From the NCBI RefSeq assembly GCF_000278135.1, contig NZ_JH725022.1:481626-545625 (forward strand): a stretch of DNA of 64,000 nucleotides. The letters run 5' to 3'. The stretch is from Candidatus Bartonella washoeensis Sb944nv. Lineage in GTDB: Bacteria; Pseudomonadota; Alphaproteobacteria; Rhizobiales; Rhizobiaceae. The notes beneath the pieces were generated by a model. The model saw only the letters and a list, made by a program, of their open reading frames with translations, was not told the origin of the DNA and searched no databases. This document shows positions 1-10,126 of this stretch, piece after piece. Within the stretch, counting starts at the first letter, position 1; every line of letters starts with the position of its first letter. The position numbers and the translations under genes are program-made.

Positions 1-18
1 AGTAAGGTAAAAAAGCCA

Positions 19-2415
19 ATGACTACGAATTCAAAGTTTTTAAATGCAGCATCTGTATTGGTTTTAGGTATGGGGTTATTTGCTCCAACAGCAGCCTTTA
101 TGTCAATTGCGATGGTTGAAGAAGCGCAAGCATCTGTAGTCCATTCTATTGAGGTTCGCGGAAATAAATTTGTAAGTGCTCAGGCAATTAGAGACAATAT
201 GGACATTAAAATTGGAAAGAGTTTTTCCAGTGGACATATCGATTCTGCTGTGAAGCGTCTTTATGGATTAGGTTTATTTTATGATGTTAAAATAAATCAG
301 GTCGGTAATAAACTGGTTGTGTTTGTCAAAGAATATGAGGTCGTCAATCAGGTATTGTTTCAAGGAAATAAATCTCTTAAAGATCCTGATCTTAAACGGT
401 TTATTTCTCTAAAACCGAATGAGCCTTTCAATTCTGCTAAGCTTTCGGCTGATGTTAATGTGATTCGTGAAGCTTATAAAACTGTTGGTCGTAATAATGT
501 AGCGGTTAAAGTTCAAACTATTAACTTGGGAAAAGGGCGTGTAAATGTGGTCTTTAATGTTGTTGAAGGCCGGAAGACAAAGATTAGCAATATCACTTTT
601 AAGGGGAACAATGCTTTTGGAAGTCGCCGTTTGCGTGATGTGATTTCAACAAAGCCTTCGGGAATACTTTCGTTTTTGTTGAGGGGTGATGTTTATACTG
701 AAGAACGTTTGGCTGCTGATGAAGAAGCGCTCCGTCGTTTTTATTATAATCGTGGTTATGCGGATTTTCGTGTCATTTCCTCTAAAGCAGTTTTTGATGA
801 AGCGCAGAATGCATATAAAATTGATTTCGTTCTTGATGAGGGCGTACGCTATAAAATTGGTGATGTTCAGGTTGAAAGTGATATCGATGGTATTGATCTC
901 CAATCTATAAAAGGGATGCTTAAAACTCGTTCAGGCGATATTTATAGTGCAGAGAACATTGAACAGTCTGTTGCAATTATCAATAATAAAGCCGCTGATT
1001 CAGGATATGTTTTTGCTAAAGTTGAGCCACGTGGGAATCGTGATTTGGCAAATCATACAATTTCAATTTTGTATAACATTGAGCAAGGTCCGCGGGCTTA
1101 TGTTCAACGTATTGAAATACGTGGCAATGAAAAGACACGTGATTATGTCATTCGCCGTGAGATTGATTTAAATGAAGGAGATGCTTACAATCAGACCTTA
1201 GTGCAGCGGGCAAAACGTCGTCTAGAAAATTTAGGTTTTTTTAAAGCCGTTAATATTTCAATGATTCCGACGGATCAGTCTGATCAGATCGTCTTGGTTA
1301 TAGATGTAGTTGAATCCCCAACAGGAGATCTTTCTTTTTCTGGAGGGTATACAACCGGTGGTACAAGCCCTGGTATGTCACTTGAGGTATCTGTTACCGA
1401 GCGTAATCTTGGTGGACGGGGTCAGTATGTTCGTTTAAGCTTAGGTGCTGGGCAAGAAAAGTCTCGTAATTACAATTTATCATTTGTTGATCCTTATTTC
1501 TTGGGTTACCGTTTATCCGCTGGTGTTGATGTTTTTCGCAGTACTTACCGTGCCGATAAAGCATATGATGTACGGCAGACAGGTGGATCACTTAGGTTTG
1601 GGTTGCCTATTAATGATCAGTTATCTGCTAATTTAGCTTATTCTTATGTGCAGGAAGAATATGATTTTGGTAAAGAATATGATTTAGGCAAAGAGAGTGA
1701 TATAAAAGAATTATATGGAAAATATTCTGGTGCAATTGTTCAGGCGGCACAGCATAGCCCTTGGAAGCGTTCATCAATTAGTTATGGTCTGACTTATAAT
1801 ACTATTGACGATATGAGAAATCCGCATGATGGATGGTATGTGCGTATTCTTCAGGAATATGCAGGACTTGGTGGAAATGCGAAGTTCTTGAAGACAACTG
1901 GTAAAGCGATGATGTATAAGACGCTTTCTGATCGGATGGATCTTGTCGGTTTACTTTCTTTTGGTGGTGGTTATATCCACGGAATAGGCCGAGAGGGTGT
2001 TCGTATCTTCGATATGTTTAAAGCAAACTCTGATATGATCCGAGGTTTCAAATACAATGGAATAGGTCCGCGTCAGGTTTCCAATAAAGGTGAGGTTTAT
2101 TTCTTAGGGGGAACGACGTATATGAATGCAACTGCTGAAGTACAATTTCCTATACCTGTTGTGCCTGAGGGGTTAGGGTTCCGTGGTGCTTTGTTTGCGG
2201 ATGTTGTAACTCTGTATGGCAATAATTATAAACCTGCTTTTCAGGGTGAAGCGCCTGTTACAAATGTCAAAAGTGCATGGCGTTCATCTGCAGGTGTTAG
2301 TTTGATGTGGGATTCACCATTTGGTCCGCTGCGTTTTGATTATGCTTGGCCAATAAGTAAGCAGGTAGGTGATAGTGTGCAGAAATTGAACTTTGGTATT
2401 TCTACTAAGTTCTGA
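19..2415 (+). CDS. bamA: Outer membrane protein assembly factor BamA
   Basis: BamA is the central Omp85-family subunit of the BAM complex, which inserts beta-barrel proteins into the outer membrane. The 798-residue protein has an N-terminal signal sequence (about residues 1-38), a run of POTRA-type repeats (about 40-400) and a C-terminal 16-strand barrel ending in phenylalanine. The conserved loop motif IRGF is near residue 673 (MIRGFKYNGIGPR). An AAGG element lies just upstream of the ATG. It heads the lipid A gene cluster that follows 66 bases later, the usual order in Rhizobiales. It should also assemble the autotransporters and TPS translocator further along the window. Length and domains are normal for the family. 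Confidence 0.97.
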   Translation: MTTNSKFLNAASVLVLGMGLFAPTAAFMSIAMVEEAQASVVHSIEVRGNKFVSAQAIRDNMDIKIGKSFSSGHIDSAVKRLYGLGLFYDVKINQVGNKLVVFVKEYEVVNQVLFQGNKSLKDPDLKRFISLKPNEPFNSAKLSADVNVIREAYKTVGRNNVAVKVQTINLGKGRVNVVFNVVEGRKTKISNITFKGNNAFGSRRLRDVISTKPSGILSFLLRGDVYTEERLAADEEALRRFYYNRGYADFRVISSKAVFDEAQNAYKIDFVLDEGVRYKIGDVQVESDIDGIDLQSIKGMLKTRSGDIYSAENIEQSVAIINNKAADSGYVFAKVEPRGNRDLANHTISILYNIEQGPRAYVQRIEIRGNEKTRDYVIRREIDLNEGDAYNQTLVQRAKRRLENLGFFKAVNISMIPTDQSDQIVLVIDVVESPTGDLSFSGGYTTGGTSPGMSLEVSVTERNLGGRGQYVRLSLGAGQEKSRNYNLSFVDPYFLGYRLSAGVDVFRSTYRADKAYDVRQTGGSLRFGLPINDQLSANLAYSYVQEEYDFGKEYDLGKESDIKELYGKYSGAIVQAAQHSPWKRSSISYGLTYNTIDDMRNPHDGWYVRILQEYAGLGGNAKFLKTTGKAMMYKTLSDRMDLVGLLSFGGGYIHGIGREGVRIFDMFKANSDMIRGFKYNGIGPRQVSNKGEVYFLGGTTYMNATAEVQFPIPVVPEGLGFRGALFADVVTLYGNNYKPAFQGEAPVTNVKSAWRSSAGVSLMWDSPFGPLRFDYAWPISKQVGDSVQKLNFGISTKF

Positions 2416-2481
2416 TTTCAAGTTTCTCTAAAAGGAAAAGCTTTGAAGAGAATGGGGGAGGCTGGGAGAGAAAGTGTTTTG

Positions 2482-3528
2482 ATGGCGGATACGTTTTTTT
2501 TTACGCCGTCCCGGCGATTGACAGTTGCTAATGTTGCTGAGTTGACAGGTGCAAAACTTCTTAATCCAGAGTTTTCTAACACAGTTATAAACACTCTTTC
2601 TTCTCTTGAAAGCGCTGGAGAAGGTTCTCTTGTCTTTGTGGAGCATCGCAAGTTTTCTGATGCTCTCTTAGGAAGTCCCGCTGTAGCAGTTTTTTGTACA
2701 AATGAAATTGTTTTTAAAGTCCCTGAATCTATGGCAATTTTGGTGACGTCCACGCCGCAGCGTGATTTTGCTCAAATTGGTCGCATCTTATTTCCTGATT
2801 CTGTCAAGCCGATGCCTTGGTTTGGAAAGAGAGGGATCTCTCCGCATGCGCATATTCATCCAAGTGCTAAATTAGCGCACGATGTGTGTATTGAAGCGGG
2901 AGCTGTTATTGGTAGAAATGTTGAAATTGGTTCAGGGTCTCTTATTTCATCGACTGCTGTTATCGGTGAAAATTGTCATATTGGGCGTGACTGTTATATT
3001 GCTCCTAAGGTAACAGTTCAGTATTCTTTGATAGGTGACAGGGTTCACCTTTATCCTGGTGCTTGCATTGGACAAGACGGTTTCGGTTATGTTGGCAGTG
3101 CTTCTGGAATTGAAAAAGTTCCACAGATTGGTCGTGTTATAATCGAGGATGGTGTAGAAATTGGTGCAAATACAACAATTGATCGTGGGACATTTGAAGA
3201 TACTATTATTGGTGAAGGGAGCAAAATTGATAATTTAGTGCAGATTGCCCATAATGTGAAGATTGGTCGTTATTGCCTTATTGCTGCTCAGTGTGGAATT
3301 GCTGGAAGTACATCCATAGGTGATATGTCTCAGCTTGGCGGGAGTGTCGGAGTAGCAGATCATATTATAATAGGTAAATATGTTCAAATTGCTGCTGGTA
3401 GCGGCGTTATGAATGATATCCCGGATGGTGAAAAATGGGGAGGTAGTCCAGCGCGACCATTCAAACAGTGGTTTCGTGAAGTAGCGGCGTTGCGTAATAT
3501 TGGCAAAGTCAAAAAGGAAAAACGCTAA
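2482..3528 (+). CDS. lpxD: UDP-3-O-acylglucosamine N-acyltransferase LpxD
   Basis: LpxD adds the second hydroxyacyl chain (N-linked) to UDP-3-O-acylglucosamine in cytosolic lipid A synthesis. The 348-residue product has the N-terminal uridine-binding domain (about 1-100) followed by left-handed beta-helix hexapeptide repeats (about 105-310). The QIAHNVKIG segment carries the likely catalytic histidine. I place the start at ATG 2482 (MADTFFF), with GGGAG about 13 bases upstream. The frame is open to a TTG at 2443, which would add 13 poorly conserved-looking residues. The stop precedes the fabZ start by one base, so the two are probably translationally coupled. Confidence 0.96.
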   Translation: MADTFFFTPSRRLTVANVAELTGAKLLNPEFSNTVINTLSSLESAGEGSLVFVEHRKFSDALLGSPAVAVFCTNEIVFKVPESMAILVTSTPQRDFAQIGRILFPDSVKPMPWFGKRGISPHAHIHPSAKLAHDVCIEAGAVIGRNVEIGSGSLISSTAVIGENCHIGRDCYIAPKVTVQYSLIGDRVHLYPGACIGQDGFGYVGSASGIEKVPQIGRVIIEDGVEIGANTTIDRGTFEDTIIGEGSKIDNLVQIAHNVKIGRYCLIAAQCGIAGSTSIGDMSQLGGSVGVADHIIIGKYVQIAAGSGVMNDIPDGEKWGGSPARPFKQWFREVAALRNIGKVKKEKR

Positions 3529-3529
3529 T

Positions 3530-3997
3530 ATGGTTAGCATAGAAGAAACGAAAAGTTTAGAGGCTGTAGATATTGAAAAATTGCTATCAATATTACCGCA
3601 TCGTTATCCGTTTTTATTGATTGATCGCATAATTGAAATTGATGGTGAGCAAAAAGCCATTGGTATTAAAAATATAACAATTAATGAGCCGCATTTTATG
3701 GGACATTTCCCTGCAAAACCGGTTATGCCTGGGGTTTTAATTTTAGAAGCGATGGCGCAAACAGCAGGAGCAATTTCACTTCTAACATTAGGGTATAAGA
3801 AAGCGAATTTAGTTTATCTCATGACTGTTGATAATGCGAAATTCCGTAAGCCGGTTGTCCCAGGTGATCAGCTAAGGATACATGTGCGGCTTTTAAAAAA
3901 GAGGTCTGGTATGCGGCGTTTTTCATGTATTGCAAAAGTAGAGGATGTCCGCATCGCTGAAGCGGAAATTGCTGCGATGATTATTGAAGAAGAGTAA
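3530..3997 (+). CDS. fabZ: 3-hydroxyacyl-[ACP] dehydratase FabZ
   Basis: FabZ dehydrates beta-hydroxyacyl-ACP in type II fatty-acid synthesis and competes with LpxA and LpxD for hydroxyacyl-ACP, which explains its place inside the lipid A operon. The 155-residue protein is a single hot-dog domain with the [11 protein letters not shown] segment, active-site His in [11 protein letters not shown], and the helix [11 protein letters not shown]. Start ATG 3530 (MVSIEE) has AAGGAAA upstream within the end of lpxD. A longer frame from 3500 overlaps lpxD and adds a lysine-rich, unlikely extension. Confidence 0.97.
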   Translation: MVSIEETKSLEAVDIEKLLSILPHRYPFLLIDRIIEIDGEQKAIGIKNITINEPHFMGHFPAKPVMPGVLILEAMAQTAGAISLLTLGYKKANLVYLMTVDNAKFRKPVVPGDQLRIHVRLLKKRSGMRRFSCIAKVEDVRIAEAEIAAMIIEEE

Positions 3998-4019
3998 ACG
4001 ATATTGATGGGGATTTAAA

Positions 4020-4844
4020 ATGTCCGGTACGAGAATCCATCCAACTGCTCTTGTAGAGAAAGGGGCGCAGCTTGGTGAGAATGTACAAGTTGGACCGTTT
4101 TGTTATGTTGGTTCAGAGGCTATTATTGGTGATGAATGCAGTTTGATGAGTCATGTTGTGATAATGGGGAAGACAAGGTTAGGAGCCAATAGTAAAGTAT
4201 TTTCACATGCAGTTTTGGGAGCAGATCCACAAAATAATAAACATAAGGGAGGAGAGACAACTCTTTCGATTGGTAAAAATTGCACGATTCGTGAAGGCGT
4301 AACAATGCATAGAGGCTCAGATTCGAGTGTGGGAATGACGATTGTTGGTGAGGATTGCCAATTTTTTTGTTATGCGCATGTTGCTCATGATTGCCACGTA
4401 GGGGATCATGTAACATTTGCGAATAATGTAATGATTGCTGGTCATGTTACTATTGGTGATTATGTCATTATTGGTGGTGGTTCTGCTGTTCATCAATTTG
4501 TTCGTGTTGGGCATCATGCATTTATCGGTGGTGTATCTGCACTGGTTGGCGATCTAATTCCCTACGGGACAGCTGTTGGTGTGCAGGCAAAACTTGCTGG
4601 TTTAAATATTATCGGCATGAAACGTGCAGGACTTGAGCGTAAAGATATTCATGCACTACGCCATGCAGTTGCCATGCTTTTTGATCGTAGTAAACCTTTT
4701 AAAGAGCGTATAAGTGATGTTTCTTCTTTCTATTCTACTTCTCAATCTGTTCTGGATGTCGTTAATTTTATTAAGGAAGAAGGAAAACGTTTTTATTGTA
4801 CACCTAAATTTGAGGATGACAGGATAAAAGCAAATAAGGATTAG
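4020..4844 (+). CDS. lpxA: UDP-N-acetylglucosamine acyltransferase LpxA
   Basis: LpxA catalyses the first committed step of lipid A synthesis, transferring a hydroxyacyl chain from ACP to the 3-OH of UDP-GlcNAc in the cytosol. The 274-residue protein shows hexapeptide repeats from the N-terminus to about residue 190, with the MHRGSD and AHVAHDCHVGDH segments that hold the family's catalytic and substrate-binding histidines. A helical C-terminal domain follows. A GGGGAT element precedes the ATG. The stop is one base before the lpxI start. Confidence 0.97.
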   Translation: MSGTRIHPTALVEKGAQLGENVQVGPFCYVGSEAIIGDECSLMSHVVIMGKTRLGANSKVFSHAVLGADPQNNKHKGGETTLSIGKNCTIREGVTMHRGSDSSVGMTIVGEDCQFFCYAHVAHDCHVGDHVTFANNVMIAGHVTIGDYVIIGGGSAVHQFVRVGHHAFIGGVSALVGDLIPYGTAVGVQAKLAGLNIIGMKRAGLERKDIHALRHAVAMLFDRSKPFKERISDVSSFYSTSQSVLDVVNFIKEEGKRFYCTPKFEDDRIKANKD

Positions 4845-4845
4845 A

Positions 4846-5718
4846 ATGTCTGTTTGGGATGCTAGAAATCTTTTTTCTGGTCGCACTGCTATCATAGCGG
4901 GAAACGGTATTTTGCCTATCACTGTGGCTCAAGCACTTGAGAGACATGGACAGAATCCTTTTCTTGTTCTTTTACGTGATGAGGCAGATGCTGTGCTTCA
5001 TCGCTATGAGCATTGTGAGTTGTCAATTGTAGAATTAGCGCGGCTCATTAAAATCTTAAAAGCAGCGGAAATTCGTAATATCGTTTTGGCGGGTGGTGTG
5101 AAAAAACGGCCTCTTCTTAGGCAATTGCAACCAGATTGGACGACCTTTTTAGCTTTACCCAAGATACTCGGGGCTTTAGCAAAAGGTGATGATGCTTTAT
5201 TGAAGGCTTTTATAAGGATTGTTGAAGCGCATGGTTTTTGTGTTATTGGTGTCCATGAAATAGTGCCAGACCTCTTAGCTCCAACGAAATTTGATTTAAC
5301 AGTGCGGCGTGCTATGCGAAAAGAGAAAAAAGATATTTTATTAGCAGCTAAAGCAGTAAAGCTTTTAGGTCAATTAGATATTGGGCAAGCAGCTGTTGCT
5401 ATAAATGGAAGGGTGGTTGCGGTAGAGGGTGCAGAGGGAACTGATAATATGCTGTGGCGGGTTTGTGAAATGAGGGAAAGACAGCAAATCCCGCCTAAAG
5501 GTGGTGTTCTTGTTAAATGTACAAAACCACAACAAGATCATCGTGTTGATTTGCCATCAATTGGACCTGCGACGATAGTAAATGCTGCAAAGAGTGGATT
5601 GTCTGGTATTGCTGTGGAAGCGAATAGAAGTCTAATATTAGCAGCAAAAGCAACAATAGAAAAAGCCAACAAATATTCACTTTTTATAGAAACATTTGAA
5701 AAATCTGATTATGAGTGA
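4846..5718 (+). CDS. lpxI: UDP-2,3-diacylglucosamine pyrophosphatase LpxI
   Basis: LpxI (DUF1009 family) hydrolyses UDP-2,3-diacylglucosamine to lipid X and UMP. It replaces the unrelated LpxH in most alphaproteobacteria. The 290-residue product has the N-terminal IIAGNGILPI segment and the C-terminal catalytic-domain motifs AVEGAEGTDNML and GGVLVKC. Its start lies one base after the lpxA stop, with AAGGA inside the lpxA 3' end. It overlaps lpxB by eight bases, so translational coupling through the operon is likely. Confidence 0.95.
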   Translation: MSVWDARNLFSGRTAIIAGNGILPITVAQALERHGQNPFLVLLRDEADAVLHRYEHCELSIVELARLIKILKAAEIRNIVLAGGVKKRPLLRQLQPDWTTFLALPKILGALAKGDDALLKAFIRIVEAHGFCVIGVHEIVPDLLAPTKFDLTVRRAMRKEKKDILLAAKAVKLLGQLDIGQAAVAINGRVVAVEGAEGTDNMLWRVCEMRERQQIPPKGGVLVKCTKPQQDHRVDLPSIGPATIVNAAKSGLSGIAVEANRSLILAAKATIEKANKYSLFIETFEKSDYE

Positions 5719-6901
5719 TTGTTCCTTAAAAATTGCTGTTGTTGCAAGTGAGGAGTCCGGTGATTTTCTTGGAGCCGATTTGATTGCTTGTTTATCAGAA
5801 CAAACAGGATGTAATATTCAACTAATTGGTGTTGGTGGAAGGCGCCTACAGTCATTGGGTTTAAAAAGCATTTTTGATCCCAATGATATTGCTTTAATAG
5901 GGTTAGGTGCAGTGTTAAAAAAATTGCCATCATTATTAGCACATATTCGTAATTTGTCCAAATTTATTGCACGAGAACAACCTGATTGTCTCATTATTAT
6001 TGATAGTCCTGATTTTACCCATCGTGTTGCAAAAAAAGTACGTATTTTAGCGCCTTCTATTCCTATCATTAAATACGTTGCTCCAACTGTTTGGGCATGG
6101 CGTCCAGAACGTGCTAAAGCTATGCGCAAATTCGTCGACCATGTTTTGGCGGTTTTCCCTTTTGAAGAAAAAATTATGAAAGATTTGGATGGTCCTTCCA
6201 CTACTTATGTTGGACATCGTCTTTTAACTTATCCTCCGCTTTTGGCTGTTCAATCAGAAAAAAAACAGCCGTGTAGCAAACAGAAACGATCGTTCACAGT
6301 GCTTATTTTACCAGGATCTCGTAATTTAGAAATTTGCTCTTTAATGCCCATTTTTGGAGAAGTGGTAAAGATTCTTACTCAACGGATTCCTAATTTACGT
6401 ATTATTTTACCAACATTGCCGCATTTAATGAATAAAGTTCGTTGTTTTGTACAGGGGTGGAGAAGTAAAGTAGAAATTGTTGTTGGCGAAGATGCAAAAT
6501 GGCGTTCTTTTGCGGATGCAGATGTGGCACTTGCAGCATCTGGAACGGTTTCACTTGAATTGGCATTAGCAAAAATTCCAATGGTCCTTTGTTATAAACT
6601 TGATCGTTTTTCTCAATTCTTTATTTTTCCTAAAATAATGTTATGGAGCGCTGCTCTTCCGAATATTATTTCTGATAAGCCTATTGTACCAGAATATTTT
6701 AATGAATTTCTACGACCTGGTATGTTAGCAAGGCAGATAGAACAACTTTTGCGTAATCCTTTATTGCGACAGGCACAACTTGAGGCTTTTGAGATGATGG
6801 AACAAAAAATGAAGACTGAAGTACCATCTAGGGAGATTGCAGCTCGAACGATTATCACCCTTTTGAAAGAAAAATCAAGACACTTGGGATTGTGTAGGTG
6901 A
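5711..6901 (+). CDS. lpxB: Lipid-A-disaccharide synthase LpxB
   Basis: LpxB condenses lipid X with UDP-2,3-diacylglucosamine to give the tetraacyl disaccharide of lipid A. It is a GT-B fold glycosyltransferase of family GT19. Visible motifs are ASEESGDFLGADL at the N-terminus, VAPTVWAWRPERAK near residue 120, PGSR near 200 and the AASGTVSLELAL nucleotide-sugar site near 275. The chosen start, ATG 5711, gives 396 residues and overlaps the lpxI stop. A frame from 5696 would add five residues. It ends the operon, 14 bases from the convergent ABC transporter gene, with no obvious terminator in the gap. Confidence 0.96.
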   Translation: MSDCSLKIAVVASEESGDFLGADLIACLSEQTGCNIQLIGVGGRRLQSLGLKSIFDPNDIALIGLGAVLKKLPSLLAHIRNLSKFIAREQPDCLIIIDSPDFTHRVAKKVRILAPSIPIIKYVAPTVWAWRPERAKAMRKFVDHVLAVFPFEEKIMKDLDGPSTTYVGHRLLTYPPLLAVQSEKKQPCSKQKRSFTVLILPGSRNLEICSLMPIFGEVVKILTQRIPNLRIILPTLPHLMNKVRCFVQGWRSKVEIVVGEDAKWRSFADADVALAASGTVSLELALAKIPMVLCYKLDRFSQFFIFPKIMLWSAALPNIISDKPIVPEYFNEFLRPGMLARQIEQLLRNPLLRQAQLEAFEMMEQKMKTEVPSREIAARTIITLLKEKSRHLGLCR

Positions 6902-6915
6902 AACAATATTGATGA

Positions 6916-7707
6916 TTAGTGTTTAATTTTAGCAAGAAAATCACGAGCACGTTGACTTTTAGGATTGGTAAAAAATTCGTCAGATTCTATATCTTCAATA
7001 ATTCTCCCATTTTCGAAAAAGAGAATTCTTTCTGAAACTTCGCGAGCAAAAGCCATTTCATGGGTGACACAGAGCATTGTTATGCCTGTATTTGCCAATT
7101 GAACCATAACTTCTAAAACTTCTCCGACGCTTTCTGGATCAAGAGCGGACGTTGGTTCATCAAAAAGCATTACTTCAGGTTCCATACAAAGTGCACGGGC
7201 AATTGCAACACGCTGTTGTTGCCCGCCAGAGAGTTGTAAAGGGTATTTGTTACAGTGTTGTTCAATTCCAACATCAGTAAGATAACGAATTGCTCGTTCT
7301 TTTGCTTGTTTTTTAGAAAGCCCTTGAACTGCCATAGGTGCTAAAATGCAATTTTGTATAACGTTCATATGAGGAAACAAATTGAAGTTCTGAAAGACCA
7401 TTCCTATTTTACGTAGGACATTCTTTTGCTGGTATAGAGGGGAAGCATGAATATCAATATTATGGATGCAAATTGAACCTTTTTGTGCTTTTTCCAATTG
7501 ATTAATACAACGAATCAAAGTTGATTTTCCTGATCCGGAAGGACCACAGATAACGATTCGTTCGCCAGCTTTAACCTCGAAGTTAATATCGTAAAGGACT
7601 TGAAAATCTCCGTACCATTTATTTAAATTCCGAATAGAAATCACGGAATTTTTAGCGGTATGCGCAGATTGATTATTTTCCAAATTCATCTTGTTGTATT
7701 CTTTCAT
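6916..7707 (-). CDS. Polar amino-acid ABC transporter ATP-binding protein
   Basis: This is the ATPase of an importer in the GlnQ/HisP/ArtP family. The 263-residue product has Walker [11 protein letters not shown], the Q-loop, signature LSGGQQQR, Walker [14 protein letters not shown] and the switch histidine in VTHEMAFA. It is the last gene of a minus-strand set: two binding proteins, two permeases, then this ATPase. An internal ATG at 7689 (MNLENNQ) is an alternative start; neither start has a strong ribosome binding site. The substrate cannot be assigned from sequence; arginine, histidine, glutamine or lysine are the family's usual ones. Confidence 0.93.
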   Translation of the reverse strand: MKEYNKMNLENNQSAHTAKNSVISIRNLNKWYGDFQVLYDINFEVKAGERIVICGPSGSGKSTLIRCINQLEKAQKGSICIHNIDIHASPLYQQKNVLRKIGMVFQNFNLFPHMNVIQNCILAPMAVQGLSKKQAKERAIRYLTDVGIEQHCNKYPLQLSGGQQQRVAIARALCMEPEVMLFDEPTSALDPESVGEVLEVMVQLANTGITMLCVTHEMAFAREVSERILFFENGRIIEDIESDEFFTNPKSQRARDFLAKIKH

Positions 7708-7766
7708 TGATAAATAAATTGATTAATTTAAAATTTTGATTTGGTAGAGGTTTTTGTGCTCTTTAT

Positions 7767-8474
7767 TTACCGTAGATATCTGGTTAAACGATATTCGATA
7801 AAAATAATAAAACGATTAATAAGCTCAACGATAAGAAGATAGATAAGAGCAGCCCAAACATAAACTTGAAAATCGAATGTACGTGAATAAGTTAGCTTAG
7901 CAATTCCCATTAAATCATAAACAGTAATGAGTGAGGCAATAGCACTGGATTTAATCATTAAAATAACTTCGTTTCCCAAAGGGCGTAATGCTACGACCAT
8001 GGCTTGCGGAAGAATAACTCTAAAAAATGTTGTAGAACTGCTCAATCCTAATGCTTTTGATGCTTCACGTTGTCCGGTTGTTACAGATAGAAAACTTCCT
8101 TTAAAAATTTCAGATTGATAGGCAGCAGAATTGAGTGCAAAAATGAAAAGACAACAATACCACGCATTTTGAAAAAACCACCACAAACCAACCTGTTGCC
8201 AGAAGTCATTCATTGAACCAAGGCCATAATAAAAAAGAAAAAGCTGTGCTAATAAAGGAGAGCCGCGGAAAAAATAGACATAAATTTCTGCAAAATATCG
8301 TACAAATTTATTATTTGATAAGCGTGCAAACGCAATAAGCATACCAAGAAAAAAACCAATGGAGCAAGCAATAGAAACAAGCTCAACAGTAACAATAAAG
8401 CCCTCAATAAATTTAGGCCCATAACGGTTTAAAAGAGCAGGATTAAAAAGGAAATAAAGCCACTCAGGAATCAT
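7767..8474 (-). CDS. Polar amino-acid ABC transporter permease (second subunit)
   Basis: Inner-membrane permease of the HisM/GlnP type with about five transmembrane helices and the conserved EAA loop (EASKALGLSSSTTFFRVILPQ split over the cytoplasmic loop). I place the start at 8474 (MIPEWLYF), where ATG overlaps the stop of the preceding permease gene in a TGATG arrangement, giving 235 residues. The open frame continues upstream to 8570 but that part lies inside the other permease gene. The overlap suggests coupled synthesis of the two permease subunits. Confidence 0.92.
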   Translation of the reverse strand: MIPEWLYFLFNPALLNRYGPKFIEGFIVTVELVSIACSIGFFLGMLIAFARLSNNKFVRYFAEIYVYFFRGSPLLAQLFLFYYGLGSMNDFWQQVGLWWFFQNAWYCCLFIFALNSAAYQSEIFKGSFLSVTTGQREASKALGLSSSTTFFRVILPQAMVVALRPLGNEVILMIKSSAIASLITVYDLMGIAKLTYSRTFDFQVYVWAALIYLLIVELINRFIIFIEYRLTRYLR

Positions 8475-9208
8475 CAACTCAACACCTTTCGATATCCTGC
8501 TTGAGTATATATTTCTAGAGTGCGCAAGATTGCAGAAAAGAACGCTGAAAATAACAAATAGAGTAAGCATGCCACAAGATAAAAAAGCATAGGTTTATCG
8601 GTGGCTGCGACTGCTAAGTTCGTTTGTCTCATAAGATCAACAAGTGAAATAGTTGATACGAGAGATGTATCTTTAAGTAAGGTAAGCCAATTATTAGAAA
8701 GCCCTGGCAAAGCATTTTGAATGAGTTGAGGAAAGACAATACGAAAAAATGTAGTTGAGCGTGAAAGCCCTAGAGCTTTAGCCGCTTCATATTGGCCTTT
8801 ATCAAAAATGTTGAATGCTCCAAGCCAAACTTCACAAGAAAAGGCAGCAAGAACCATACTAAGTGCAAGAACGCCAGCAACAAAAGCATTAATATTGAAC
8901 ATTATTTCAATATTAAAATAATCAAAAACAATTTGAATAATATTTTGTAATCCATAGTAAACTAAAAATAAGGTTAAAAGCTCCGGTAACCCACGAAACA
9001 CCGATGAAAAGAGAGACGCTATAGCTTTGGCTATTTTGATATCCGATCGAATCATCACAGCAGCTAGAAGACCTAAAGGAAGTCCCAAGAGCCCACAGCA
9101 CAAAGCCAATGATAACGTTATTCCCGCACTAGAAAGTATAACGATACCCCACCGACCATTGCTAAATGATAGCAATGCTAAATCTTCAATCATTCTTGCA
9201 TTCCTCAT
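8474..9208 (-). CDS. Polar amino-acid ABC transporter permease (first subunit)
   Basis: The 244-residue HisQ/GlnP-type permease pairs with the downstream permease to form the membrane channel. Hydrophobic helices start at about residue 20. The EAA loop reads EAAKALGLSRSTTFFRIVFPQ and is nearly the same as in the partner, showing common ancestry. The gene lies 61 bases after the proximal binding-protein gene and shares its last base with the next permease start. It is full length for the family. Confidence 0.92.
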   Translation of the reverse strand: MRNARMIEDLALLSFSNGRWGIVILSSAGITLSLALCCGLLGLPLGLLAAVMIRSDIKIAKAIASLFSSVFRGLPELLTLFLVYYGLQNIIQIVFDYFNIEIMFNINAFVAGVLALSMVLAAFSCEVWLGAFNIFDKGQYEAAKALGLSRSTTFFRIVFPQLIQNALPGLSNNWLTLLKDTSLVSTISLVDLMRQTNLAVAATDKPMLFYLVACLLYLLFSAFFSAILRTLEIYTQAGYRKVLS

Positions 9209-9229
9209 AAAGAATTAGATAATGTTTTT

Positions 9230-10126
9230 AGTAATAAACAGTTTGTCAAATTTGAGATCAGAGTGATATTTAATAAATATCAACTGTAAAATATTTTTTC
9301 ATAATTTTATCATACGTTCCATCCAAACGGATTTCTTTTATTGCTTCATTGAATTTTTTTTTAAGATCATTATTATTTTTCCGTATTGCAATTGCAATGG
9401 GAAGTTTTGTCTCTTCTAGAGTTCCTAGAAGCTGGCAGCAATCTTTGCCTTCATTTTTGAGCCAGTTTAATGCTTGCAGTTTATCAACGATAACGACATC
9501 AACGCGACGGCTTAAAAGATCGCGATTAACTTCTATTGTTGTAGGATAAAGTTTTATATTTACTCCTTCAGAAGCATAATGATCTTCTGCGTATGCGGCT
9601 TGTGTTGTATTGGATTGCACACCAAGATTTTTACCTTTAAAGGCTTTTGCTGAGATCTCTTTAATTTCTGCATCTTTAGTAACAATAACAGCGAGTGCTG
9701 TGCTATAATAGGGATCTGTAAAGTCAATCTTTTGCATGCGCTCTTTCGTGAGAGCAAGAGAAGCAATGATCGCATCGTATTTTTGGGAAAGAAGACCAAG
9801 AATCATTCCCTCAAAGTCTTGAGTGTTGATAGTACACTCGACATTCATTTTTTTACAAAGTGCATAAGATATATCAATATCAAATCCTTTGAGTTCGTTA
9901 TTTGAATCAATATAACTAAACGGAGGGTAGGAGCCTTCACTAGCAATTTTTAGCGTTTGAGCATTGGCAGATTTGGTGAACAATGCTACGCTTATTATAA
10001 GAGCTGTTGCTAGTAATTTCATTCTGTCCTCCTGTTGAATAAGCGGAAAAATATGAGATTGTCATGTATTTTATAATCTGTAAGTTTTTCAGGGAGCAAT
10101 GCAAAAATTTATGAGTGTTTATTTTG
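9230..10126. repeat. Tandem duplication unit A (binding-protein gene)
   Basis: This unit matches the unit at 10427-11308 in the same orientation. Similarity goes beyond the coding region. Upstream both share the ribosome binding site, TGTTGAATAAGCG, GAGATTGTCAT and GGGAGCAAT. Downstream both share AATAAACAGT and GATATTTAATAAATATC, with a short deletion in the other copy. The two units therefore arose by duplication of a segment of roughly 0.9 kb, not just of the gene. Confidence 0.8.
9270..10022 (-). CDS. Periplasmic amino-acid-binding protein, copy 1
   Basis: Family 3 extracellular solute-binding protein of 250 residues that should deliver a polar amino acid to the adjacent permeases. It has a signal peptide cleaved around SANA-Q (residues 18-22), the ligand-domain start LKIASEGSYPPFSYID, the GFDIDISYALC segment and the DFTDPYY motif. 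AGGAGGACAGA lies just upstream of the ATG. A second copy lies 430 bases upstream on the same strand; by eye the two differ at about 33 of 250 residues. Differences cluster at exposed positions and at a few ligand-cleft positions (for example SEGS versus SDAS), so specificity may differ. Confidence 0.93.
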   Translation of the reverse strand: MKLLATALIISVALFTKSANAQTLKIASEGSYPPFSYIDSNNELKGFDIDISYALCKKMNVECTINTQDFEGMILGLLSQKYDAIIASLALTKERMQKIDFTDPYYSTALAVIVTKDAEIKEISAKAFKGKNLGVQSNTTQAAYAEDHYASEGVNIKLYPTTIEVNRDLLSRRVDVVIVDKLQALNWLKNEGKDCCQLLGTLEETKLPIAIAIRKNNNDLKKKFNEAIKEIRLDGTYDKIMKKYFTVDIY